Shown here: piece after piece, positions 13,005 through 18,821 of the stretch
Layout of the letters: every line of letters starts with the position of its first letter
Numbering within the stretch: the first letter of the stretch is position 1
Virus record (IMG/VR): IMGVR_UViG_3300022927_000162
Span: 1-20,202 of that record
DNA length: 20,202 bases
Direction: 5' to 3' (one strand)
DNA from: a virus
The notes under the pieces: generated by a model
Databases searched by the model: none
What the model was told of the DNA's origin: nothing
What the model saw: only the letters and a program-made list of their open reading frames with translations
Program-made: the position numbers and the translations under genes

Positions 13005-13481
13005 ATGAAAAAGAAAATATATGAGTTACATCGATCTGTAGAAGAATACACATGGGTTAAGGTAGAAGCTAGATCAGAGGAGGAAGCTATTGCCTTAGCT
13101 CAACAAGGTGAATTTATTGAAACAGGCAAACATGATTACAGAGAGGATTTTGAGGTCATTGGTATTACTGATAAAGACTATGTAACTCTTGGAAGTGACA
13201 CCAATAAAGCCAATGGCTCAGGTTTAGTAGGTTACATCAATGCAAGCTTTGACAAACTTGTTGAACTGTTTGGTGACTATCATACCTTTGATGAACATAA
13301 AGTAGATGCCGAATGGATTTTAGAGTTTACCGATGGCACTATTGCAACAATCTACAATTATAAGAATGGCTATAATTATCTCGGCAAGTATGGCACTCCA
13401 TTGGAGGACATGACTGAGTGGCATGTAGGTGGTCACACTGATGCAGCACTTACTAAAGTTGCAGAAATATTAGGAGAATAA
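13005..13481 (+). CDS. Two-part early phage protein (DpnD/PcfM-like start, unknown C-terminal domain)
   Basis: A 158-residue protein from ATG 13005, chosen because GGGAG lies six bases upstream; an ATG at 12984 would overlap the previous gene and lacks a site. Residues 1-50 (KKKIYELHRSVEEYTWVKVE, ARSEEEAIALAQQGE) resemble DpnD/PcfM-type small domains. From about 70 on, GSGLVGYINASFDKLVELFG, KVDAEWILEFTDGTIATIYN, YNYLG and TEWHVGGHT form a block I know as a frequent unannotated phage domain ('aeWileF.dGtvatIYNyK...WHIGG'). Its role is unknown. It is followed two bases later by the next tiny gene. Confidence 0.82.
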   Translation: MKKKIYELHRSVEEYTWVKVEARSEEEAIALAQQGEFIETGKHDYREDFEVIGITDKDYVTLGSDTNKANGSGLVGYINASFDKLVELFGDYHTFDEHKVDAEWILEFTDGTIATIYNYKNGYNYLGKYGTPLEDMTEWHVGGHTDAALTKVAEILGE

Positions 13482-13482
13482 T

Positions 13483-13599
13483 ATGCAAAATAAAACAATA
13501 CAAATACAAGTTCAAGATGGTGTTGTTATTGATGTTATTAACCTTCCTGATAATGTTGATTATGAGATCATTGATTTAGATACAAGTGACACTGATTAG
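13483..13599 (+). CDS. 38-residue acidic phage peptide
   Basis: A tiny gene with an excellent ribosome binding site (AGGAG, six bases before ATG). The product begins MQNKTIQIQVQDGVVIDVIN, continues LPDNVDYEIIDLDTSDTD, and is strongly acidic with beta-strand character. 'Gvv.dV.nLP...yeI.D.D' is a pattern I know from small phage proteins. It is the last gene before an intrinsic terminator. Function unknown. Confidence 0.75.
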   Translation: MQNKTIQIQVQDGVVIDVINLPDNVDYEIIDLDTSDTD

Positions 13600-13609
13600 T
13601 AACAACTTC

Positions 13610-13644
13610 AAGCCACTCTCCAGGTATTTGGTGGGTGGCTTTTG
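13610..13644 (+). terminator. Intrinsic terminator after the first rightward genes
   Basis: AAGCCAC (13610-13616) pairs perfectly with GTGGCTT (13635-13641). An inner CCA/TGG pair set adds to the stem, and a short T-run (TTTT, 13640-13643) follows. It lies 10 bases after the stop of the 38-residue gene and separates the small-gene group from the recombinase group, which therefore needs its own promoter or antitermination. Confidence 0.72.
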
Positions 13645-13662
13645 GATTGTTATTAGACAATC
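13645..13662. promoter_or_regulatory. Perfect inverted repeat upstream of the serine recombinase
   Basis: GATTGT (13645-13650) and ACAATC (13657-13662) form a perfect repeat with a six-base centre TATTAG. It sits between the terminator and the second copy of the leader element, 25 bases before the recombinase start. Possible roles: regulator operator, or part of a recombination site for the recombinase. Confidence 0.42.
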
Positions 13663-13684
13663 ATTTTACTAACCATATAGGAGA
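13663..13684 (+). repeat. Copy 2 of duplicated 22-base leader element
   Basis: Matches 21 of 22 positions of the element at 12753-12774; only the base after ATTTTA differs (C instead of A). GGAG lies three to six bases before the two alternative ATG codons of the recombinase. Because a terminator lies just upstream, this copy is well placed to restart transcription. Confidence 0.6.
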
Positions 13685-13686
13685 CA

Positions 13687-14388
13687 ATGATGCAAATCAT
13701 AACCTACCTCAGGGTTAGCTCTGACATGCAAAAGAAAAGTGGGCTAGGTATTGAAGCCCAAAGATCAGCTTGCATGCAACACATACAAAACAACAATGCC
13801 GAGTTTGTGGCAGAGTTTGTCGAGTATGAATCAGGAACAAAGACATCCTTCGAGGATCGACCTGAGTTGCACAGAGCTTTAAACCTTCTTGACTCACTAA
13901 AGGATTGCTCTCTACTTGTTGCTCGAACAGATCGACTAGCAAGAGACTTGCACTTTATTAGTGGATTACTTAAAAGAAATGTTCAGCTCTTAGTAGTTGG
14001 ACACAAGGAAATGTCAAAGCTTGAGTGGCACATGCATGCCATGATAGCCGAGCATGAAGCCGATCTAATCTCAACTCGAACCAAACAAGCACTTGCAGAA
14101 GCAAAAGCAAGAGGTGTGGTTTTGGGTTGTCCTCCTGAGAAGTTGCCAACAGCTCAAAAGCTTGGAGGTGAAGCAACAAAGAATAAAGCTCAGAGGTTCA
14201 GAGACAAGATCAAGCCGATTGTTAAGCAACTCATCAAAGACAAAAGAAAGACTTGGAGGAGTGGCAAACTTAATTACAGAATGCTTGCAGAACAGCTCAA
14301 CACTCTCGATATTAAGACATCGACAGGCAAGGAATGGCAACAAGCCAATATATTTCAATACATAAGGAAGGAGGGCATTCGTGTTTAA
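13687..14388 (+). CDS. Serine recombinase (resolvase/invertase family)
   Basis: A 233-residue site-specific recombinase. The N-terminal catalytic domain shows YLRVSSDMQKKSGLGIEAQ with nucleophile Ser11, YESGTKTSFEDRPEL, and LLVARTDRLARD with Arg80, Asp82, Arg83 and Arg86. A long helix follows (EHEADLISTRTKQALAEAKARG). The C-terminus (about 175-233) has a small DNA-binding segment with YRMLAEQLN and TGKEWQQANIFQYIRK, like the short 'recombinase' ends. It is far shorter than large phage serine integrases (about 450 or more), so DNA resolution or inversion is as likely as integration. Two adjacent ATG codons (13687, 13690) are possible starts. Its stop overlaps the YqaJ start by eight bases. Confidence 0.95.
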   Translation: MMQIITYLRVSSDMQKKSGLGIEAQRSACMQHIQNNNAEFVAEFVEYESGTKTSFEDRPELHRALNLLDSLKDCSLLVARTDRLARDLHFISGLLKRNVQLLVVGHKEMSKLEWHMHAMIAEHEADLISTRTKQALAEAKARGVVLGCPPEKLPTAQKLGGEATKNKAQRFRDKIKPIVKQLIKDKRKTWRSGKLNYRMLAEQLNTLDIKTSTGKEWQQANIFQYIRKEGIRV

Positions 14389-15376
14389 TGTGAATAGCCA
14401 TACAGCAGAAGGAAAACTCACCCCTGATGACATGTTGTCAGGATCACAAATTTGTGCAGTTTTGGGCAGAAGTCCACACATGACACCCAACAAAGTACTC
14501 AAAAGAGCTTTGGACTATCTCCAGGGCATCGAGCCACCAAAGTTGGATTTTGAAGCAATGCATTGGGGATCGACTTTTGAACTGCCAATCCTTAATGAAA
14601 CATGTCAGAAGCTTCGGCTAGGAAACCCAAAGACTAAATTTGAAAAGGCCTTTTTTCATCAGGATTTTCCATTTGCAGTTAGTTTGGATGGCATGGTCAA
14701 GGGTTCAGGAGAGGTTTTACAAACTGATCCATCCAAAAACATCTATTGTGTTAATGCAGATGAGATTGAACTCGAAGGCTATGGCATCATAGAGGTCAAG
14801 TTGACTAGCCATGAAGCAGAGGATGACTTACCTGACTTTCGAGGAAGGATTCAGTTACAAGCACAGATGGATGCAGTACAAAGCGAGACAGGCACACCGA
14901 TTACTTGGGGTGCTGTTGGTGTCTTGTATCGAGGGATACAACTTCGAGTGTTTGTATTTAAAAGAGATGAAGAGCTGATCCAGGAAATTCGTCAGGCAGC
15001 AGTAGACTTTGATTTGAGAGTTCAGAAGTTCAAGGACACTCAAGAAGCTGATTGGTATGATTTTGTCAATGGTCAAGATGCATCTGAAGTATTTGATGAA
15101 GCCAAAGAAGATACCATCGAGTTAGGTGACAGAGAGGAAGACCTAGCACAGCAAATCATCGAGTTGGAACAGGACATCAAAGACATGCAACAAGAGCTTG
15201 AGGTTCATCAGGCCAAGATCATGGCTCGTATGGGTGATTACAAGTATGCCAATGCAGGCCGATACCATGTCAAATGGGGTAAGTTAAACTACAAACCTCA
15301 ACCAGCAAAAGTTGTCCCGGCTAAGCCAGCACGATCAATTCGAGTTAAAAAACTACGCATTACGGAGGTACGATAA
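14381..15376 (+). CDS. YqaJ-type viral recombinase exonuclease
   Basis: A 331-residue nuclease that resects double-strand ends to give single strands for annealing. PD-(D/E)XK landmarks are MHWGSTFELPI (Glu67), FAVSLDGM (Asp103), IIEVKLTS (Glu138, Lys140) and RIQLQAQMD (Gln158). An N-terminal 'SGSQICAVLGRSP' helix is typical of YqaJ. From about 245 there is a coiled coil (EEDLAQQIIELEQDIKDMQQ) and a basic C-terminal strand region. Start is GTG 14381, supported by GGAGG six bases upstream inside the end of the recombinase gene. It pairs with the annealing protein two genes downstream. Confidence 0.95.
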   Translation: MFNVNSHTAEGKLTPDDMLSGSQICAVLGRSPHMTPNKVLKRALDYLQGIEPPKLDFEAMHWGSTFELPILNETCQKLRLGNPKTKFEKAFFHQDFPFAVSLDGMVKGSGEVLQTDPSKNIYCVNADEIELEGYGIIEVKLTSHEAEDDLPDFRGRIQLQAQMDAVQSETGTPITWGAVGVLYRGIQLRVFVFKRDEELIQEIRQAAVDFDLRVQKFKDTQEADWYDFVNGQDASEVFDEAKEDTIELGDREEDLAQQIIELEQDIKDMQQELEVHQAKIMARMGDYKYANAGRYHVKWGKLNYKPQPAKVVPAKPARSIRVKKLRITEVR

Positions 15377-15579
15377 TGGAAGACATTGGATATGAAGGAG
15401 CAGACTTTTGGCAACATATTCAAGAGCTTGAGCAACAAGAGTCAGAAGAAGCTATTGATGATTTCTTTTTTAAAGGCATTGTTGATACAAGAGTTCGTTC
15501 TAAAGCAAGACGTAAAGCATTAATGAAAATATATTATGGAGATAAAGATGGAAAAACAGAAAACCTCGGAGATTGTTAG
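15376..15579 (+). CDS. Small protein of unknown function between exonuclease and annealing protein
   Basis: A 67-residue product. The first half is acidic (MEDIGYEGADFWQHIQELEQ, then EEAIDDFFF) and the second basic (VRSKARRKALMKIYYGDKDG). It starts in a TAATG overlap with the exonuclease stop and has GGAGG seven bases upstream, so it is clearly expressed. It overlaps the next gene by 32 bases. No family recognised. The position suggests a partner of the recombination pair, which is inference. Confidence 0.8.
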   Translation: MEDIGYEGADFWQHIQELEQQESEEAIDDFFFKGIVDTRVRSKARRKALMKIYYGDKDGKTENLGDC

Positions 15580-16225
15580 TCACATCATGGATCACATTGC
15601 GGCTTTGCACGAGTCGCATGGTGTTCCACAAAAAGGCAACAAAAAATACACTCAAGTCGTACACCGAATGGAAGCCTTCAGAAAAGCTGTTGGCTTTGAC
15701 TATGGTGTGACAACTGAGATCGTTGTTGATGATGGTCAGAGGGTAGTGTTAAAAGCTACCATTCATGACACATCAGGCCATATCATAGGCACAGGTTTTG
15801 CAGAAGAAATCCGTGGTAAAGGGTTAGTCAATACTACCTCGGCTCTAGAAAATGCAGAGACCAGTGCGATTGGTCGTGCATTAGCTGCACTTGGCCTGTC
15901 AGGTGGTGAGTATGCATCACTCAATGAAATGGATGCAGTAGGAAGAAAGACTGAAGCTATTGCAGAACAAAAGAAGACTACAATCACATTGCTACGACCT
16001 AAGCAAGATCCTGTTGAGGTCAAGGATGCTGATGAGTTAGTCAAGGTGATGATTGAGTTAGCGAAGAAAGTGTCGCAGCAAGAGAAGGGTACAGTTAGTC
16101 AGAAGACAGGCTACATCCAAGAATTGCAAGCGATGAACGAAAAAACCCTAGGTTCACTAGGGCCTGATCGTTTGATGGCAGTCAAGTTTGACTTTGATAC
16201 CATCGTTCGTACATTAAATCAATAA
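15548..16225 (+). CDS. ERF-family single-strand annealing protein
   Basis: A 225-residue protein from ATG 15548, where GGAG lies six bases upstream; the ATG at 15536 overlaps this site. The core (about 25-135) contains VVHRMEAFRKAVGFDYGVTT, strands VVDDGQRVVLKATIHD and IIGTGFAEEIRG, and LVNTTSALENAETSAIGRAL then AALGLSGGEYAS. 'T.S..En.eTSAiGRALa.lG' is the hallmark of ERF/Sak-type annealing proteins. It would coat single strands made by YqaJ and anneal them. The C-terminus (helical, VKVMIELAKKVSQQEKG to RTLNQ) is probably for protein contacts. Its 3' end contains, on the other strand, the terminator of the pqqA-like gene. Confidence 0.87.
   Translation: MEKQKTSEIVSHIMDHIAALHESHGVPQKGNKKYTQVVHRMEAFRKAVGFDYGVTTEIVVDDGQRVVLKATIHDTSGHIIGTGFAEEIRGKGLVNTTSALENAETSAIGRALAALGLSGGEYASLNEMDAVGRKTEAIAEQKKTTITLLRPKQDPVEVKDADELVKVMIELAKKVSQQEKGTVSQKTGYIQELQAMNEKTLGSLGPDRLMAVKFDFDTIVRTLNQ
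16140..16163 (-). terminator. Intrinsic terminator for the pqqA-like gene, inside the annealing-protein gene
   Basis: On the minus strand the six-base stem CCCTAG / CTAGGG with loop TGAAC is followed directly by TTTTTT (16145-16140), a classical rho-independent terminator. It lies 63 bases beyond the pqqA-like stop and acts only for leftward RNA. On the plus strand the A-run precedes the hairpin, so rightward transcription is not stopped. Confidence 0.8.
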
Positions 16226-16297
16226 TTACTTATTGCAGATGTACATTGTTACTTCAAAACCGAAACGCATTTCAGTTGCTTTTGGTGCTGTCCACAT
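16226..16297 (-). CDS. pqqA: PqqA-like PQQ precursor peptide
   Basis: A 23-codon gene whose product starts MWTAPKATEMRFG and ends FEVTMYICNK. PqqA is the ribosomal peptide from which pyrroloquinoline quinone is made. PqqE, with the PqqD chaperone, links a Glu and a Tyr spaced E-x-x-x-Y, and the rest is cut away. Here Glu15 and Tyr19 have exactly that spacing. The MW start, the 'R.GfEVTmY' core, an N-(K/R) end and the length of 23 all match bacterial PqqA as I know it. AAGGAG lies six bases before the ATG, and an intrinsic terminator follows at 16163-16140. It is convergent with the annealing-protein gene (stops abut) and divergent from the 16380 gene. No pqqB-F genes are in the window, so the host's pathway would be needed. 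Confidence 0.87.
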   Translation of the reverse strand: MWTAPKATEMRFGFEVTMYICNK

Positions 16298-16379
16298 AGT
16301 GTTCTCCTTATTTGTGAGATATCATTGTGGCATGTAATGGTGTACATCGCATCAATAAATTCATGAGTTGGAGATAAAT
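16298..16379. promoter_or_regulatory. Divergent spacer between the pqqA-like gene and the next rightward gene
   Basis: The 82-base spacer holds both ribosome sites (AAGGAG leftward, GGAG rightward) and an inverted repeat ATGTA/TACAT (16332-16347). TGTACAT here also echoes the palindrome ATGTACAT at 16239-16246 inside the pqqA-like gene, so the two could be paired regulator sites. No strong sigma70 promoter was found for the leftward gene; the best minus-strand guess, TGTACA (16347-16342) with GATATC after 17 bases, is poor. Confidence 0.35.
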
Positions 16380-16655
16380 ATGGATCACTATCCAATTATA
16401 GACATAAGCGAATCACAGTTACTTAATAACCCAAAGCCTGATAACTTTCCTGTCAGATTGTTACAAGGTATTTTACATCAAGCAGTACGAGACATTCTCA
16501 GTTGTGATGTGTCCCAGGATAGTCGTATGAAAGCACTAGAATGGTTGTCAGATTACGATGATGAGATGTTGCAATTGTGTTTAAGTGTATGTAATATAGA
16601 TTATGAACACATGATGTTAAGGTTAATGAAGGATAAGTGGAATTTAAGTTTATAG
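16380..16655 (+). CDS. Small phage protein of unknown function
   Basis: A 91-residue acidic, helical protein. ATG 16380 is chosen over the TTG at 16368 because GGAG lies six bases upstream of it. The main block is FPVRLLQGILHQAVRDILSC, DSRMKALEWLSD and LQLCLSVCNIDYEHMMLRLM. The pattern 'Ll.avl.qAv.D......r..Al.WL......lCl.v.gid' is one I have seen in unannotated phage proteins. Two Cys pairs lie in the C-terminal half. It overlaps the next gene by 19 bases. Confidence 0.8.
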   Translation: MDHYPIIDISESQLLNNPKPDNFPVRLLQGILHQAVRDILSCDVSQDSRMKALEWLSDYDDEMLQLCLSVCNIDYEHMMLRLMKDKWNLSL

Positions 16656-16831
16656 TTATTGATGAGTTTGGTGAATCGATCCGTGCCTTCCACGAGCTGG
16701 AAGATGCGGAGAGGTTCGCAAAGACAAGAAAAGATTTTACTATTGAGGAGATACCACATGAGGAAGTCCCTGAAGAAACAAAACTTAGTTACCAAGACAT
16801 GCATGATATGTATGGCGATGCTCCTTTTTAG
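16637..16831 (+). CDS. Small acidic protein, GTG start
   Basis: A 64-residue product starting at GTG 16637, with AGGA only three bases upstream (short spacing). The sequence MEFKFIVIDEFGESIRAFHE then LEDAERFAKTRKDFTIEEIP begins with a strand and a helix, the layout of small early phage proteins. The tail is acidic (HEEVPEETKLSYQDMHDMYG). The overlap with the previous gene and the nested next gene in another frame makes codon-level evidence weak. Function unknown. Confidence 0.6.
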   Translation: MEFKFIVIDEFGESIRAFHELEDAERFAKTRKDFTIEEIPHEEVPEETKLSYQDMHDMYGDAPF

Positions 16832-16928
16832 CGTCATGGCTTATGCATGTGAGAGTTATTTTGTGTACGATGCCAATGGAAAGCTACTGCATTGCATGAA
16901 ATGTGGTCAAATTGTGACCTGTAACTAG
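16758..16928 (+). CDS. Small secreted Cys-rich peptide
   Basis: A 56-residue product from ATG 16758, where GGAG lies seven bases upstream. It begins MRKSLKKQNLVTKT, then a hydrophobic core CMICMAMLLFSVMAYA with a signal-peptidase-like AYA cut site. The mature part is only about 26 residues (CESYFVYDANGKLLHCMKCG, IVTCN) with four Cys, likely disulphide-bonded or metal-bound in the periplasm. Cys directly after the cut could also suggest a lipoprotein, although the lipobox is poor. The first 74 bases overlap the 64-residue gene in a different frame. Similar 'y...Gk...C.kCg.ivtC' peptides occur in other phages without known function. Confidence 0.65.
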   Translation: MRKSLKKQNLVTKTCMICMAMLLFSVMAYACESYFVYDANGKLLHCMKCGQIVTCN

Positions 16929-17043
16929 GATATACGTCTCTCGTTTGTTATAAGCATTGAGGTAAAAAGATCGTATTTTTCTGATACCTTACCCTAGGTT
17001 GACATGAGATCGTGCAACACAGAGCGATTATGCAAGCCGTTTT
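16929..17043. other. Convergent intergenic region with weak hairpin
   Basis: 115 bases between the ends of the rightward and leftward units. AGGTA and TACCT (around 16961-16990) flank an AAAAA/TTTTT pair, an imperfect AT-rich hairpin that could act as a weak bidirectional terminator. No gene or clear GC-rich terminator is visible. Confidence 0.3.
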
Positions 17044-17274
17044 TCAGTGAGTAACGTCAGGTTTTGGGTTTAACACATACATGTCCATGTTTTGACCATA
17101 AATCAGCATGTAGTCGTGATCTTGTTCTGAAAACTGTATCTTGATAGCTGTGTCATCTTTGTCTTCTAGTATTTCTATGTTCCAAATCTTACGACCAATC
17201 AAACCATCAATGACTTTTGCTTGCTCTGCATCGAGTTCTGATATTGTTTGTACTAAACTATCTTCTGTATCCAT
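17044..17274 (-). CDS. Small protein of unknown function after the phosphoesterase
   Basis: A 76-residue acidic protein: MDTEDSLVQTISELDAEQAK, VIDGLIGRKIWNIEILEDKD, then alternating strands DTAIKIQFSEQDHDYMLIYG and MYVLNPKPD. The layout is one helix followed by a four-strand sheet. I do not recognise it. The ATG has AGGA nine bases upstream and overlaps the phosphoesterase gene by 22 bases, so it is the last gene of the leftward unit. Confidence 0.75.
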   Translation of the reverse strand: MDTEDSLVQTISELDAEQAKVIDGLIGRKIWNIEILEDKDDTAIKIQFSEQDHDYMLIYGQNMDMYVLNPKPDVTH

Positions 17275-17957
17275 CGACCACCATCCTTTAATACCATCGG
17301 CATGAGTTTAGGTTGACCGTCCAGGATCATGCCACATCCTATAACGAACCGAGATTTGAAGTTCTTAGCATACTCAAATGCTAATTCCTTCTGATTGATA
17401 AGGCATCCGACTTGCATACCCCATACTAACTTATCAGGATTAGAATAGTATTCAATCTTAAACTTGGAGTGGTAGTGGCCTTGACACGTGGACATCCCAT
17501 ACTGGGCAGCCACCTTCATCACATCGCTGGCCATTCCATGAGTAAAGAAACATCTTTGTCCATCGGATAGAGTAACAGTTAAATCATCTACCCATCTCCA
17601 ACCATCATCTACTTGGAGAAACTCATTATAGGATTTTAGATACTCAAGACTCAGGCCATGTGCAACAGCTTTACGATAGACCAATGATGAATGATTCGAG
17701 TGAACAATCGTCATCTCAGGAAAGATCTTCTGTAGTTCTTGGCAATAGACACGAGCTTCTCTTAACTCATCACCGGGTGACTTTAGATCAGGGTGGTGAT
17801 TATGAAAAGAGATAGCATGCTGATCGATCTCATCTCCAATGTTGACAACGAGATCAGGCTTGTATTTTTTCTTCAGTGCTTTCAGGAAATCAAAAGCATC
17901 TGGATGGTGATAAGGGATGTGCAGATCCGAGATCACTAAGACCGATTTGTAGCTCAT
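17253..17957 (-). CDS. Calcineurin-like metallophosphoesterase
   Basis: A 234-residue enzyme with the full set of two-metal phosphoesterase motifs: ISDLHIPYHH (Asp11, His13), NIGDEIDQH (Gly41-Asp42, Asp45), IVHSNHSS (Asn88, His89), FFTHGMA (His140) and CQGHYHSKF (His161, His163). Substrate cannot be read from sequence; phage members are proposed to act on nucleic acid ends, nucleotides or signalling molecules. Length is usual. It follows the holin-like gene by 17 bases and precedes the small 76-residue gene. No clear ribosome binding site is visible. Confidence 0.93.
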   Translation of the reverse strand: MSYKSVLVISDLHIPYHHPDAFDFLKALKKKYKPDLVVNIGDEIDQHAISFHNHHPDLKSPGDELREARVYCQELQKIFPEMTIVHSNHSSLVYRKAVAHGLSLEYLKSYNEFLQVDDGWRWVDDLTVTLSDGQRCFFTHGMASDVMKVAAQYGMSTCQGHYHSKFKIEYYSNPDKLVWGMQVGCLINQKELAFEYAKNFKSRFVIGCGMILDGQPKLMPMVLKDGGRWIQKIV

Positions 17958-17974
17958 AAGTTCATTGTATCAGA

Positions 17975-18400
17975 TTAATTAGCCTTCGCAAGCTGTCCAC
18001 CAAAGTAGAACTCTACGATCATAGTTGCCCATGCAAAGATCTCATCGAACTTATATAATCCTTTTATGGTTTGGAATGATTCACCACCACCAAACTCAAT
18101 GAGACCTAAAAGTTTTACACCATCTGATGTAGTCTTGACCACAGTATCTACACCAAAGACACCAGCCAATGGATAGATCGCAACTAATGCTAAGATAACT
18201 AAGATCAGTATGCGTCTATTCCATGCAGCGAATGGTGATTCTTTTACAGCATACTCACGAGCTTTATCTATCTCACCTGATTTGGCAGCAAGAGTTTCTA
18301 GCATCAGCTTTTGTTGGTCATGTGCTTGTTGTGATTTGATTGCCATCAGCTTTGCAATAAAGCCAAGTGCAATTGGTACTAAGTGTGTAATAATTCCCAT
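17975..18400 (-). CDS. Membrane protein, holin candidate
   Basis: A 141-residue protein with three hydrophobic segments: IITHLVPIALGFIAKLMAI (about 3-21), ILILVILALVAIYPLAGVFG (about 64-83), and EIFAWATMIVEFYFGGQLA near the C-terminus (about 119-137). Between the first two is a charged helix (KSQQAHDQQKLMLETLAAKS). Three membrane segments in about 140 residues plus the neighbouring spanin-like gene fit a class I-type holin or the '3TM' holins. The name rests on topology and context. The start has AGGA seven bases upstream and follows the spanin-like gene directly. Confidence 0.65.
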   Translation of the reverse strand: MGIITHLVPIALGFIAKLMAIKSQQAHDQQKLMLETLAAKSGEIDKAREYAVKESPFAAWNRRILILVILALVAIYPLAGVFGVDTVVKTTSDGVKLLGLIEFGGGESFQTIKGLYKFDEIFAWATMIVEFYFGGQLAKAN

Positions 18401-18401
18401 G

Positions 18402-18821
18402 TTAGTTTCCTAGTGGATTAGTTGTGGCCTTACGTAATGCTTTCATCTCTGCACGTATGCCATCTAAGTTAGCTTCGACCTCAGATCGTACACTTTTGAG
18501 TGTTGCTTCTACCTCACGTTGGTTACCTCTAGACTCTGCGGCCACCTCACGAGCTAGTGCTAATGCATCACTGGCCTTCTCTTGTGTGATGATCGCACGC
18601 TCCATGATCTCTATGATTCTATTCTGTTGACTACCTAGCTTCAGCTCGATCTCTTTAATCTTACTTTCATCGTATGATTCAATTACCGAAACCGTGTCGT
18701 TGTAAAGGGTTATCCCCATGTAACTGATCCCACCGATGATTGGCAATACCGCTAAAACTATCCCCAATATCATCTGATTGGATAAAGTTAAAGAGAATGT
18801 TTTGTTCTTCTGCGTAGTCAT
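18402..18821 (-). CDS. Spanin-like membrane-anchored coiled-coil protein
   Basis: A 139-residue protein with one N-terminal membrane anchor (QMILGIVLAVLPIIGGISYM, about 16-35) and then a long, Lys/Glu/Arg-rich helix with heptads (IKEIELKLGSQQNRIIEIME, ALAREVAAESRGNQREVEAT, VRSEVEANLDGIRAEMKALR). This is the architecture of inner-membrane spanins (Rz), which span the periplasm and fuse membranes at lysis. An outer-membrane partner is not obvious. The first 143 bases overlap the end of the Cys-rich gene in another frame. Other coiled-coil membrane proteins cannot be excluded. Confidence 0.6.
   Translation of the reverse strand: MTTQKNKTFSLTLSNQMILGIVLAVLPIIGGISYMGITLYNDTVSVIESYDESKIKEIELKLGSQQNRIIEIMERAIITQEKASDALALAREVAAESRGNQREVEATLKSVRSEVEANLDGIRAEMKALRKATTNPLGN

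Noticed and set aside
14071-14502. 143-codon minus-strand frame across recombinase and YqaJ starts
   Set aside because: Antisense to two genes with intact catalytic motifs; Leu/Cys/Phe-rich shadow composition.
16601-16837. Minus-strand frame near the pqqA-like gene
   Set aside because: No ribosome site. It is the antisense of two short rightward genes and shows no recognisable pattern.
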